Origin: JAJISK01 sp046759185
Lineage (GTDB): Archaea; Thermoplasmatota; Thermoplasmata; RBG-16-68-12; JAJISG01
Length of the DNA stretch: 64,000 bases
NCBI GenBank assembly: GCA_046759185.1
Contig: JBHIBO010000006.1
Location: forward strand, 9,989-73,988
Direction: 5' to 3'
Below, one piece after another: positions 23,119 through 31,815 of this stretch (the stretch's first letter is position 1; each line of letters starts with the position of its first letter). The notes below the pieces were generated by a model. The model ran no database searches. It was given only the letters and a program-made list of their open reading frames with translations, and had not been told where the DNA came from. The translations under genes and the position numbers were made by a program.

Positions 23119-24006
23119 GTGCTCTGGATCGTCCTTCTCGTTCTGGCTGTGGCCGCCGCCAGCTTCCTCTATCCCCTCCTCCGGAAGAGCTACTTCACCG
23201 CCTCTCTCGTCCTCGCGAACCTCGGCCTCTTTCTGTTCCTCTTCCTGCTCCTCAGCTTCAGCACCGATCCGGCCCTGGTGGCCTTCGTCAGGGAAAACCT
23301 CCTGTTCAAACCCCAGGACCTCGTGGAATTCCGCCCTTGGACCCTCATCACGAGCATGTTCCTCCACGCGAGCGTCCTCCACGTGGTCTTCAACATCCTC
23401 TTCCTCTACCTCCTGGGACTCCCCCTCGAGGATCGAATCGGGGGCCGCGCCTTCGCCAGTCTCTATCTCGCGGCCGGCCTCGCGGCCTCGCTTCTCTTCG
23501 CCCTGGTGGAGTGGGGGAGCCCCGTGCCTGCCCTCGGGGCCTCGGGAGCCATCATGGGCATCGCCGGCGCCTTCCTCGCGTTGTATCCGCGGGAGCGGAT
23601 TTTCTTCATCCTGTTCATCCTCATCCTCCCCCGAGTACGCGTTTTCCTGGCCGTCGGCGTAGTGATTCTCGGCGAGGCCCTGCTCCTCTTCTTCGGGGTG
23701 CAAGACGGCGTCGCCCACGCGGCCCACATGGGAGGGATTGGCTTCGGCATCGCGATGGCATCCCTGATTCGTGGCCGCAAGCAGCGCGCAGCAGCCCCCC
23801 TCCCCGCCCTCGCCTTGGACGACCTGGCGACGACGGAAGAGCTCCGCGGCATTCTCTCCCGGATCCAGGAGGAAAGCGTGGGGGAGGTCCGAGACGCCTG
23901 GGTCGACCACTTCCTCGAGAAGGCCCGATGTCCCCAATGCCGGGGGCGCCTCCACCGCAAGGGCCAGGTCGTCACTAGCGATTGTGGCTGGGAACGACAT
24001 GTCTGA
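23119..24006 (+). CDS. Rhomboid-family intramembrane serine protease with C-terminal zinc-finger-like tail
   Basis: A 295-residue protein. A first helix starts at the GTG (LWIVLLVLAVAAASFLYPLL). The rhomboid core contains the helix-2 H-x3-H-x3-N-like segment MFLHASVLHVVFNILFLY, catalytic serine GASGAIMGIAGA near residue 150 and the partner histidine in GVAHAAHMGGIGFG near 205. A cytosolic tail from 220 ends with CPQCRGRLHRKGQVVTSDCGW, which could bind zinc. The protease cleaves membrane proteins within the bilayer and substrates are unknown. The GTG at 23119 is preferred because an AT-rich box (TTCATAAC) lies 24 nt upstream. Confidence 0.88.
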   Translation: MLWIVLLVLAVAAASFLYPLLRKSYFTASLVLANLGLFLFLFLLLSFSTDPALVAFVRENLLFKPQDLVEFRPWTLITSMFLHASVLHVVFNILFLYLLGLPLEDRIGGRAFASLYLAAGLAASLLFALVEWGSPVPALGASGAIMGIAGAFLALYPRERIFFILFILILPRVRVFLAVGVVILGEALLLFFGVQDGVAHAAHMGGIGFGIAMASLIRGRKQRAAAPLPALALDDLATTEELRGILSRIQEESVGEVRDAWVDHFLEKARCPQCRGRLHRKGQVVTSDCGWERHV

Positions 24007-24048
24007 CCTTCGACTGCCTTATACCCTCACCTCGATTATGGAACCGGG

Positions 24049-24669
24049 ATGGAGCCCCCGAGCGCCCTCCACCTGGATTGTCCCAACTGCGGGCGGGGAC
24101 CCCATCGCGTCCTCCGGGGTCGCGTCTCCCGAGGTCGAGAACTCGTTCTCGAAGGGGTGTTCCGCTGTCTCCGTTGCGGTAACACTCGCAGCGAGACGTA
24201 CCGGGACTGGGCTCCCCTCCCGATTCCCCTAGTGCTCAGCGATGGGAGCGCCTCGCGGCGGGTCACGGTTGACCTCTTTCCCGGCGAGGAGGTCCGGGTA
24301 GGGGACATCATAGAGGCGGACGGACGGAGCGTACGTATCACCGCCATCGACACAGGGGAGAAGCGGGTCAGAGAGGCCCCCGTGGAGGCGATTACCACCC
24401 TCTGGAGCCAACAGGCCGACCGGTTGACCGTCAAGTTCTCGCTGAACAAGGGCCGGAGGACGGTGCCCTACGAGGTCCCCGCGCCGCCCGAGGAGGAGTT
24501 CGCGGTCGGCGATCTTGTCCACCTCGGCCGGGACTCCGGAGTCATTCACCGGATCAAGACGCTGCGAGGAACCGTCCGAGATGGAGCGGTCCAGGCCCAG
24601 GACATCGTACGTGTGTACTGCCGGACTGTCCGCCGGCCCCGTTCGTACCGAAGGGCGCGGAGAGGGTGA
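24049..24669 (+). CDS. Archaeal zinc-finger protein of the HVO_0476 family
   Basis: A 206-residue protein. Two N-terminal C-x2-C knuckles (LDCPNCGRG at residue 10 and FRCLRCGNTRSETY at 39) form a zinc ribbon. A beta-rich domain follows with DLFPGEEVRVGDIIEADG and VRITAIDTGEKRV, matching the conserved uncharacterised archaeal family. A role in nucleic-acid or translation processes has been supposed for the family but not shown. The stop abuts the pcm ATG with no gap, so the two form an operon. Confidence 0.82.
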   Translation: MEPPSALHLDCPNCGRGPHRVLRGRVSRGRELVLEGVFRCLRCGNTRSETYRDWAPLPIPLVLSDGSASRRVTVDLFPGEEVRVGDIIEADGRSVRITAIDTGEKRVREAPVEAITTLWSQQADRLTVKFSLNKGRRTVPYEVPAPPEEEFAVGDLVHLGRDSGVIHRIKTLRGTVRDGAVQAQDIVRVYCRTVRRPRSYRRARRG

Positions 24670-25326
24670 ATGGCCGACGAGTTCGAGGAGAGACGAGGCC
24701 GGATGGTGGAGCGGCTCGTCCAGAACGGTGTCCTCCAGACCCCCCGGGTCATCGAAGCCATGCGGGCCGTCCCCAGGCACCTCTTTGTCCCGCGGCGACT
24801 GCGGGAGAGTGCGTACTACGATACGCCCCTGGGCATCGGCTCCGGTCAGACCATTTCCGCCCCTCACATGGTGGGAATGATGCTGGAATACCTGGACCTG
24901 AAGGGGGGTCAGCGCGTCCTCGAGATCGGGGGTGGATCCGGATACCACGCCGCCTTGGTGGCCCACGTCGTAGGCCCGGAGGGGCAGGTATTCGCAATCG
25001 AACGCATCGGCTCCCTAGCCAAGAAGGCGCGGGCCCGCATCGAGACCCTTGGCCTGGGGGATCGGATTAAGGTCCTGGTACGGGACGGTTCGCGGGGACT
25101 GGCGGAGCAAGCGCCCTTCGACCGGATCTTCGTCTCCTGCGGCGCGCCCGAGATCCCGCCGCCCCTCGTGGACAACCTGCGGGAGGGAGGCAAGCTCCTC
25201 GTCCCCGTCGGAACCCGCTACTTCCAGGACCTCGTCCTCGGGGAGAAGGCGGGCGAAGAGCTGCGGACACGAAACTTGGGTGGCGTGGTGTTCGTCCCTC
25301 TCGTCGGCGAGCATGGCTTCGATTGA
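24670..25326 (+). CDS. pcm: Protein-L-isoaspartate O-methyltransferase
   Basis: Repairs isoaspartyl residues in aged proteins using S-adenosylmethionine. The 218 residues show the PIMT order: RAVPRHLFVPRRLRESAYYDTPLGIGSGQTISAPHMVG (substrate loop, residues 32-70), SAM motif I VLEIGGGSGYHAALVA near 85, and FDRIFVSCGAPEIPPPLVDNL near 150. The ATG follows directly after the TGA of the zinc-finger gene. Confidence 0.95.
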   Translation: MADEFEERRGRMVERLVQNGVLQTPRVIEAMRAVPRHLFVPRRLRESAYYDTPLGIGSGQTISAPHMVGMMLEYLDLKGGQRVLEIGGGSGYHAALVAHVVGPEGQVFAIERIGSLAKKARARIETLGLGDRIKVLVRDGSRGLAEQAPFDRIFVSCGAPEIPPPLVDNLREGGKLLVPVGTRYFQDLVLGEKAGEELRTRNLGGVVFVPLVGEHGFD

Positions 25327-25382
25327 AACGGTGAATCGCGGTCCCCGAGGTTTTTAGCCTCCCTTCACCGTCTTACCATGGG

Positions 25383-26051
25383 ATGATCACCCTCCTGGGG
25401 GTGGGCCACGTCTTCCTGCTCGGTCCGCGCATCGACCAGGAGATGGAGCGGCGGCGGCCCGACCTCATCGCCCTCGAACTCGATCCCATCCGGCTGCAGG
25501 CATTGAAGGACCCTGACCGTGTCAGGCGGACACCGGGTGTGTATAGTCTCCTGGCGACGTTCCAGCGCCGCATCGCGGAGGAGTACGGAGCGGATGTGGG
25601 CGGGGAGATGCTAGCCGCCTACACCGCAGGGAATCGCCTGGGGATCCCCGTGGCCCTCATCGATCTCGACTCGCGTCGCACCTGGCGGGACTTCCTGACC
25701 TCCCTCCGTCCCTGGGAATTCCTGAAGCTTCTCTTCTCGGCCTTGGGATCCATTTTCGTGGGACGCGAACAGGTCGAACAGGAACTGCAGCGGTACCAGG
25801 AGGACTACGCCGGGTTCATGGAGGCCTTGGCAAGGGACTACCCGGCCGTCAAGGCAGTCCTCGTGGACCGGAGGAACAGCCACATGGCGAACGAGCTTAA
25901 GCGCCTTCATGGGACCTACGATCACATCGTGGCCATCGTCGGGGACGGCCACGTCCTGGGGCTCTCGACCCTCTTGGAGGGCGAGGACGTGGAGGTGGTC
26001 CGTCTCTGGGAGCTTCGGGAACCGGAGCCGACATCGGCGCACGATGCGTAG
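25383..26051 (+). CDS. TraB-family protein
   Basis: A 222-residue TraB/PrgY/GumN-like protein. It begins MITLLGVGHVFLLGPRIDQEMERRRPDLIALELD, holding the GxGHV and E-L-D catalytic-type residues of the family, and ends with HIVAIVGDGHVLGLSTLLE, the second G-x-GH motif. TraB proteins are proposed metal-dependent proteases or peptide regulators. A box GTTTTTAGCC at 25350-25359 lies about 24 nt before the ATG. It has no hydrophobic tail, so the protein is soluble. Confidence 0.85.
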   Translation: MITLLGVGHVFLLGPRIDQEMERRRPDLIALELDPIRLQALKDPDRVRRTPGVYSLLATFQRRIAEEYGADVGGEMLAAYTAGNRLGIPVALIDLDSRRTWRDFLTSLRPWEFLKLLFSALGSIFVGREQVEQELQRYQEDYAGFMEALARDYPAVKAVLVDRRNSHMANELKRLHGTYDHIVAIVGDGHVLGLSTLLEGEDVEVVRLWELREPEPTSAHDA

Positions 26052-26128
26052 GCTGCCCCGGATGGCGGTCCGCCACCTTCGGTACCCTCTCCCGTCAACT
26101 CTTAAGGGAGGCCTCGCAATGGACAGCT

Positions 26129-27370
26129 GTGGGTGAGGAGGAGAAGCAGCAGACCACCCTCCGGTATCTCCAGGCGAAGTTTGCCCAGTACTACCAGACC
26201 CACCCCCTGCGCCTCCCGCCTCGCTTCGGCCGCCGTGAGTTTGGGTTCATCCTCTTCGAGGGCGGTTTCGTGCTCCGCCACCTGGGCTTTCCCAAGGAGG
26301 ACGAGCTGTATCGGTACATCCAGGCCAAGTCCCCCGCCCACATCTACCATTCCGCCGCCTACTACGAGACCCCTGGGGCACCGACCATGGGGGAGAAGGG
26401 ATGGATGGGCGCGGATCTCGTCTTCGATCTGGATGCGGACCACATCCCCGGATGGCAGAAGCTGGGGTATCCGGGCATGCTCGAGGCGGTGAAGGACCAG
26501 GTCATCCGCCTGATCGATGACTTCCTCCTGACGGACCTCGGCTTTCGGGAGGAGGACCTCCAGATCGCCTTCTCCGGGGCCCGAGGCTATCACATCCACG
26601 TCCGGGACCCTCGGGTCTCCACCTTGGAGAGCCACGAGCGGCGCGAGATCGTGGATTACATAACAGGGACGGGCCTGGACCTGGGACTGGTCGCTCGTCG
26701 GGAGCCCTTCGAGGAGCGGACCTTCGGCGACAAGACGCGGACCCTGAAACGTTTCCGCATCCCCGCGGCTTCCGACCCGGGGTGGCGGGGACGCACGACC
26801 CAGGGCGTCCTGCGATGGCTGGAGACCCTTGCTGAATTATCAGAAGAGGAAGCCCTCGAGGCCCTGCAAGAACTCGACGGCGTGGGACCCAAACGGGCCC
26901 ACCAGATCTACGCCACCCTGCAGCGACTCGGGAGGGACAACACGCGAACTCGGGTGGAGGCGGGTCTCCTCGAGTTCTTCCCTCCGGGGAGCGGTCCCTC
27001 CCTCGTGGCGCAGGGGGTGGAGTACGCCAAGGGGGCCACGGACGAGCCTGTGACCTCGGACACGAAACGCCTCATTCGACTCATGGGCAGCCTCCACGGC
27101 AAGACCGGGTTCGTCGTCGTGCCCCTGACCCGCGACGCGTTGGATGCCTTCGACCCCCTCACCGATGCCGTCCCGGCCCTCTACAGCCACGAGAAGATCC
27201 GCATCGAGACGTCCCAGGCTATTGATACTGATATGATGGGCGAAACCTTTAATTTGGGACCTGGGCAGAACAGCGTCCCCGAATATCTGGCTATCTTCCT
27301 CATGTGCCGGGGAATGGCCACCCTAGCCTCGGGGACAACCGGCGATGCAACCCAAGGAGGGCCTACCTAA
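26129..27370 (+). CDS. priS: DNA primase small subunit PriS
   Basis: The catalytic subunit of archaeal primase, making RNA/DNA primers with PriL. The metal motif ADLVFDLDADHIP is near residue 95, and SGARGYHIHVRDP near 150 is the conserved nucleotide-binding S-G-x-R-G-x-H-x-H motif. At 413 residues it is longer than typical (about 350). Between 230 and 300 it carries an insertion containing LQELDGVGPKRAHQIYATL, which looks like a helix-hairpin-helix DNA-binding motif. GTG 26129 lies about 25 nt after a CTTAAG-containing box, so it is probably leaderless. It overlaps the next gene by 26 nt. Confidence 0.93.
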   Translation: MGEEEKQQTTLRYLQAKFAQYYQTHPLRLPPRFGRREFGFILFEGGFVLRHLGFPKEDELYRYIQAKSPAHIYHSAAYYETPGAPTMGEKGWMGADLVFDLDADHIPGWQKLGYPGMLEAVKDQVIRLIDDFLLTDLGFREEDLQIAFSGARGYHIHVRDPRVSTLESHERREIVDYITGTGLDLGLVARREPFEERTFGDKTRTLKRFRIPAASDPGWRGRTTQGVLRWLETLAELSEEEALEALQELDGVGPKRAHQIYATLQRLGRDNTRTRVEAGLLEFFPPGSGPSLVAQGVEYAKGATDEPVTSDTKRLIRLMGSLHGKTGFVVVPLTRDALDAFDPLTDAVPALYSHEKIRIETSQAIDTDMMGETFNLGPGQNSVPEYLAIFLMCRGMATLASGTTGDATQGGPT

Positions 27371-29462
27371 GGAAGCCCGCAAGCTCGCCCAGATTCGACT
27401 CTTCAAGGAGCTTCTCCTCCCGCTGCAGATCATTGCCATCCTGGCCTTCGCCGCGTTTCTGGTGGCCAGTGCGGGCCTCTCCTCCTCCCCCCTCTACGTT
27501 CCCCTCCTGGGGGCCCTGCCCCTACTCGTCGTTGCCCTGGCCGTCATCGCCCTGGAGTTCATCATCTTCCGCTTTCTGGAGATTCGTCACGCTCCCCGGG
27601 AGGGCCAGAAGTACATCCTCGTCGACATCAGCTGGCGAAACGCCAAGAAGGCCTTCGCCATCGCCTTGTTCCTGGCCATCCTCCTCCTCATCCCCCCGGT
27701 GAAGGCCCTCACCCTGAACCTGCTCTCTCCGACCTCCCAGCGGGGTTTGGAGGCGGGAGGGACCTTCCCTCTCACGTTCAACAGCCAAGACGCGATGGGC
27801 ATCAGCCACGCCGAGAACTTGCAGGTCGTCGTCCTGAGTGGCGCCCTTCGCATCCAGATTCAGGAGGGCACCGGTCCACCGAGTGGGACCGTAAACCTGA
27901 CGGCGGGCCAGCAACGAACCTTTGCCCTCACGGCTACGTCCTTCGTCCCGTATACCGTCACCTTCGAGAACCTGGCTGCGAGCACGACTTCCTTCACCTA
28001 CAAGGTGAACCTGGCCCTCCCTACCGGGTTCATCAACCTCGCCGCGGTCCTCATGGGAGTCGTGGCGGTATCGAACTTAGTCTGGCTCCTGTACCTCCGA
28101 CCGCTCAGGGAGGCCGGTCTGAAGGCGATGCCGTCCACGATGAAGCGACGTCGCCCGACCCGTCAGCCACGGCAGGCCCGAGGCTGGCCGCCCAGGCAAC
28201 CCCCGGTCCCGCGACGACCCATCGCCTGGCGGTGGCCCTGGCAGCCCGGTCAGGTCCCCCGCTACCCCGTACCGCGGGGATGGAACCCCGCCTACGGACC
28301 CTACGCGGCCTACCCCCCGCCCCAGGCCCTCCGTCGACCCGCCCCTCAGCCCGCGCGCCAACGCTCCCCGATGCCGGCGAGACCGGAACCTCCCGGGAAG
28401 CCCGAAGGGCCCGTCGAAGGGGAGGAGAGGGAGCTGCCACCTCCACCGGAGCAGGTAGAGCCCTACGAGGTGCCAGGTATCCCCCCTCCCGTCCCGGAGG
28501 TGCCCGATGACCCCGACCGGGCCGCCCTGAGGACGGTCGACATGGACATCAGCGGCCTCCTCGGCAAGGCGGAGGATCGAATCGCCATGGGCGAGTACAG
28601 GGAGGCCCTGGAAGACCTCGAGACCATCTTGGGCGTAGACCGAGAGAACCTCCCGGCTCTCCTGAAGAAGGCGGAACTCCTCCGGCGCGTCAACCGGCCC
28701 GGAGACGCCCTGGAGACCCTCGAGACCGTCCTGTCTCTCGATCCATGGCATCAAAGAGCGCTGTTGATGAAGGCGGGCCTCTTGGAGACCGACGGGCGAT
28801 ACGACGAAGCCCTGGAGTGTTACGACGCTATCCTCTCGGGCAGTCCGGCCGTCCTCATGGCTCTCGTGCAGAAAGGAGACGTGATGGCCCGCATGGGGGA
28901 AGCCGAACTGGCGTGGGAGGCGTACCAGGAGGCGCAGCGCCTCGCCCCGGACGACCCGGACCTGCAGGAGAAAATCCGATCCATCGAGGAAGGCCAAGAC
29001 TCGGCGCTGGATCCCGAGAGCCCGGAGTTCCACCTCAAGAAAGCGCAAGCCGCGGCCCGAGCCGGAAAGCTCGAGGAAGCCCTTCGCCTGTCCGAGGGGG
29101 CCGCCGAGGCCTTGTCCGAAGACCCTCAGCTGTGGGCCTTCAAGGGCGCCTTGGAGCAGGACTTGGGTCTCCAGGGACCGGCCATCGCCAGCCTCCGGCA
29201 CGCCACGGAGCTCGACCCCAAGGACGAAGAGTCCGTTCGTCGGCTCGAGGGCCTGCAGCGGAAGGCCCAGGACCAGATCGACTTGGAGAAGGCCCTGCGG
29301 GAGATCGAGGGCCTCGCCCCTGAAGTCGTGACGGGCATCGCGGAGGAGTTTCGGAGCCTCCGGAAGTTGAAGCGAGTGAAGGTCAAGACCTTGGCCTCCC
29401 TGGAGGGGGTCACGGAAGGGGACGCGAAGGCCATTCTGCGGCGGATTCGCAGCGGAAGATAG
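27345..29462 (+). CDS. Membrane-anchored TPR protein with helix-hairpin-helix tail
   Basis: A 705-residue protein. Three membrane helices lie in the first 125 residues, a beta-rich outer domain at about 125-225 and a fourth helix near 228-248. A proline/arginine-rich linker follows (265-390). Then come at least five TPR units (AEDRIAMGEYREALEDLETIL, PGDALETLETVLSLDPWHQRALL, GRYDEALECYDAIL and more) to about 640. The C-terminal 45 residues (VKVKTLASLEGVTEGDAKAILRRI) resemble a helix-hairpin-helix. The topology places TPRs in the cytosol. Starting inside the priS 3' end suggests coupled expression with primase. Function unknown. Confidence 0.8.
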   Translation: MQPKEGLPKEARKLAQIRLFKELLLPLQIIAILAFAAFLVASAGLSSSPLYVPLLGALPLLVVALAVIALEFIIFRFLEIRHAPREGQKYILVDISWRNAKKAFAIALFLAILLLIPPVKALTLNLLSPTSQRGLEAGGTFPLTFNSQDAMGISHAENLQVVVLSGALRIQIQEGTGPPSGTVNLTAGQQRTFALTATSFVPYTVTFENLAASTTSFTYKVNLALPTGFINLAAVLMGVVAVSNLVWLLYLRPLREAGLKAMPSTMKRRRPTRQPRQARGWPPRQPPVPRRPIAWRWPWQPGQVPRYPVPRGWNPAYGPYAAYPPPQALRRPAPQPARQRSPMPARPEPPGKPEGPVEGEERELPPPPEQVEPYEVPGIPPPVPEVPDDPDRAALRTVDMDISGLLGKAEDRIAMGEYREALEDLETILGVDRENLPALLKKAELLRRVNRPGDALETLETVLSLDPWHQRALLMKAGLLETDGRYDEALECYDAILSGSPAVLMALVQKGDVMARMGEAELAWEAYQEAQRLAPDDPDLQEKIRSIEEGQDSALDPESPEFHLKKAQAAARAGKLEEALRLSEGAAEALSEDPQLWAFKGALEQDLGLQGPAIASLRHATELDPKDEESVRRLEGLQRKAQDQIDLEKALREIEGLAPEVVTGIAEEFRSLRKLKRVKVKTLASLEGVTEGDAKAILRRIRSGR

Positions 29463-29493
29463 GTTTTTAGCGGAACCGCGTTTGGTTGCGACC

Positions 29494-29721
29494 GTGAAGG
29501 CCTTCCGCATCCGCGGGACGTTTCTTATGGGCCGCAACCGACAGCCCTTCAGCCAGGAGGTCGCCGCCGTCTCCCAGGAGGAAGCCGTGCAATGGGTCCT
29601 CTCGGAGCTAGGGAGTAAGCATCGGACCAAACGGAGGGACATCACGATTCAAGAGGTCTCGGAGGTGCCCCGGGACCAGGTCGAGGACTCCGTGGTGGCC
29701 TACCGGGTCCAGGAGGGTTGA
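29494..29721 (+). CDS. rpl18a: Ribosomal protein L18a (LX, eL20)
   Basis: The 75-residue archaeal large-subunit protein LX. MKAFRIRGTFLMGRNRQPFSQEV at the start and EAVQWVLSELGSKHRTKRRDI match the family. GTG 29494 gives the usual MKAF/MKxFR start; TTG 29482 would add four residues. A TTTTTAG box at 29464-29470 is about 25 nt upstream. It leads the conserved archaeal cluster LX - prefoldin alpha - ftsY, with a single base between its stop and the prefoldin start. Confidence 0.93.
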   Translation: MKAFRIRGTFLMGRNRQPFSQEVAAVSQEEAVQWVLSELGSKHRTKRRDITIQEVSEVPRDQVEDSVVAYRVQEG

Positions 29722-29722
29722 C

Positions 29723-30166
29723 GTGGCGGAGGATGTGGGACTCCAGCAGGCGGTGACCGCCCTCGAGACGACCCGGGCCCAACTCGAGGCTCTCACGCGG
29801 CAGGAAGAGGCCCTGCGCTACTCCCTCCAAGAGTACACGCGGGCCCGGGACACCATGGAGAAGTACCAGGGCTCCCCCGTTGGGACGGAGATCTTGGTCC
29901 CCATCGGCGCGAACTCCTTCCTCTTCGCCCAGATCACCGACGTCGAGCGTGCCATCGTGGGCCTGGGAGCCGAGGTCGCCCTCGACGACAGCATCGAGTC
30001 GGCCATCGAACGGCTGGACACCCGGATCCGACAGCTCACCACGGTCCAAGAGGACCTGCTACGGCGCATCGGCGCCATGGAGGGCCAGGCCAACGACCAG
30101 GCCGCGGTCGTTCAAACGGCCTACGAGCAGGCCCAGAACGAACCCGGGGAGCGAGAGGGTGTTTGA
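29723..30166 (+). CDS. pfdA: Prefoldin subunit alpha
   Basis: A 147-residue subunit of the hexameric prefoldin chaperone, which delivers unfolded proteins to the thermosome. Two long coiled-coil helices (about 5-50 and 100-140) flank a double beta-hairpin with TEILVPIGANSFLFAQITD, the alpha-subunit signature. It lies between LX and ftsY in the standard archaeal order, starts at GTG one base after the LX stop, and its end overlaps the ftsY start by eight bases. Confidence 0.95.
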   Translation: MAEDVGLQQAVTALETTRAQLEALTRQEEALRYSLQEYTRARDTMEKYQGSPVGTEILVPIGANSFLFAQITDVERAIVGLGAEVALDDSIESAIERLDTRIRQLTTVQEDLLRRIGAMEGQANDQAAVVQTAYEQAQNEPGEREGV

Positions 30167-31097
30167 GACCCTTCGCAGGAAGCTCCTGGGGTGGAAGGAC
30201 AAGGCCCCGGAGGACCTCGACGAGCTCGTCTCGGAGACTTCGGGGAAGAAGATTAAGCGGGCGGCCCTAGACCGCTACCTCGCCGATCTGGAGATCGCTC
30301 TCCTAGAGTCCGACGTCGCCCTCGACGTCGTGTCGGGCATCACCCAGTCCATGGAGGAGGAGCTTCTGGGGAAGCGCATCTCTCGGGAGACGAACTTCCG
30401 GAATGGCCTGTGGGAAGCCCTCCGTCGATCGGTTCGAGACGCCTTGGAGGTCCCGACCATTGACCTGCTCGCCTTCGTGAAGGAGGCGGAGAAGCCCGTC
30501 ATCCTCATGTTCGTGGGGGTCAATGGTACCGGCAAGACTACGGTCATCGCCAAGTTGACCCACCTCTTCCAATCCGAACGTCTCACGTGCGTCCTGGCCG
30601 CCGGCGACACCTTCCGCGCCGGGGCCATCGAGCAGCTGGCGGTCCACGCCGAGCGCCTCGGAGTTAAGCTCGTCGCCCACGAGGCGCGGAGCGACCCTGC
30701 TGCCGTCGCCTTCGACGCCGTGGCCCACGCGCGGGCTCGTCATCGGGACGTCGTCCTCATCGACACCGCGGGCCGGATGCAGACCAAGGCCAACCTCATG
30801 GAGCAGATGAAGAAGATCAAGCGGGTCACGAAGCCTGATCTGGTCCTCTTCGTGGGCGACGCCCTCACGGGGAACGACGCCGTGGAGCAGGCCAAGGGTT
30901 TCGAGGCGGCAGTGGGCATCGACGGCGTCATCCTCACCAAGGTGGACGCTGACGCCAAGGGAGGCGCGGCCCTGAGCGTGGCCCAGGCTGTGGGTCGGCC
31001 CGTCCTCTACCTGGGGAACGGGCAGGAATACGATGACCTCGTGCCTTTCAACTCATCCTGGATGGTCGACCGTCTCCTGGGCCCTACCCCAACGTGA
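30159..31097 (+). CDS. ftsY: Signal recognition particle receptor FtsY
   Basis: The SRP receptor GTPase of 312 residues, partner of SRP54 encoded at 53502. N-domain helices occupy 1-90. The G domain has G1 GVNGTGKTTVIAKL near residue 125, the DTFRAGAIEQL segment (insertion-box entry), G3 DTAGRMQTKANLM near 205 and G4 TKVDADAKGGAALS near 262. The acidic A domain of bacterial FtsY is absent, as is usual in archaea. GTG 30159 overlaps the prefoldin stop; longer frames upstream are out of family. It is tail-to-tail with a glycosyltransferase gene, overlapping by 14 nt. Confidence 0.95.
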   Translation: MFETLRRKLLGWKDKAPEDLDELVSETSGKKIKRAALDRYLADLEIALLESDVALDVVSGITQSMEEELLGKRISRETNFRNGLWEALRRSVRDALEVPTIDLLAFVKEAEKPVILMFVGVNGTGKTTVIAKLTHLFQSERLTCVLAAGDTFRAGAIEQLAVHAERLGVKLVAHEARSDPAAVAFDAVAHARARHRDVVLIDTAGRMQTKANLMEQMKKIKRVTKPDLVLFVGDALTGNDAVEQAKGFEAAVGIDGVILTKVDADAKGGAALSVAQAVGRPVLYLGNGQEYDDLVPFNSSWMVDRLLGPTPT

Positions 31098-31767
31098 GTC
31101 GTCGCTTCACGAGGAAGCGGAGGTTCTCCCACCCGTCGGCGAAGGACCGAATCTTCGCCTCTCCAATTCGGGACCGGTAGTGAATCGGGACCTCGGAAAA
31201 ACGCAGGCCCTGGGCCAGGACTTCGAGCTTCAGCTCCTCGGAGAACGGCATCCCGTCGCTCTCCACGTGGAGGCGGTCCAGAATGGCACGACGAAACACC
31301 CACATCCCCGACTGGGAGTCCCGTAAACGGACGCCGTACAGGAGCGCTGCGGTCTTGTTCAACAGGGCATTCCCGATGCGATGATGCGCCTCCATGACCT
31401 CGGGTTCCAGGTACGCCAGTCGATCGCAGGAGACGAAGTCCCATCCCTCCCCATCCAGCAGGGCCACGATGCGAGGAATCTCGTGGGCGGGATAGGTCCA
31501 ATCGGCGTCCAGCGTCGCAATCAGGTCCCCGCTCGCCGCCGCAAAGCCCGTCTTGTAGGCCCGACCGTACCCCCGGCGGTCTTCCGGGACAACGCGTGCG
31601 CCCTTTTCCGTTGCGATGGCCACGGTTCCGTCTTCTGACAGGGTGTCCACGACGAGGATCTCGTACGTCGATTCGGTTCCCCCCAGTGTCTCGTGGATCT
31701 CGTCCAAGACCCGACCGATGGAGGCCTCCTCGTTCCGGGTGGGGATGACGACAGAGATGTGGACCAT
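31084..31767 (-). CDS. Family 2 glycosyltransferase (dolichol-phosphate sugar synthase-like)
   Basis: A 227-residue GT2 enzyme. It begins HISVVIPTRNEEASIGRVLDEI and has the nucleotide-sugar DxD-type site ATLDADWTYPAHEIP near residue 88. YGRAYKTGF and the late SEELKLEVLAQGLRFSEVPIHYRSR are typical of dolichyl-phosphate mannose or glucose synthases. No membrane helix is present, so it would act at the inner membrane face. It probably supplies lipid-linked sugar for surface glycosylation, as do the neighbouring GT2 and epimerase genes. Substrate is not readable. Confidence 0.88.
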   Translation of the reverse strand: MVHISVVIPTRNEEASIGRVLDEIHETLGGTESTYEILVVDTLSEDGTVAIATEKGARVVPEDRRGYGRAYKTGFAAASGDLIATLDADWTYPAHEIPRIVALLDGEGWDFVSCDRLAYLEPEVMEAHHRIGNALLNKTAALLYGVRLRDSQSGMWVFRRAILDRLHVESDGMPFSEELKLEVLAQGLRFSEVPIHYRSRIGEAKIRSFADGWENLRFLVKRRLTLG

Positions 31768-31815
31768 GGCGGCGGAGTGCCTACCTTCAGGCGTGTTAAA
31801 GAGGTTCGCCTCTCG

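Noticed and set aside
22507..24000. 497-codon minus-strand open frame opposite the rhomboid gene
   Set aside because: It is Glu-rich and lacks any domain, and it overlaps the clearly supported methyltransferase and rhomboid genes.
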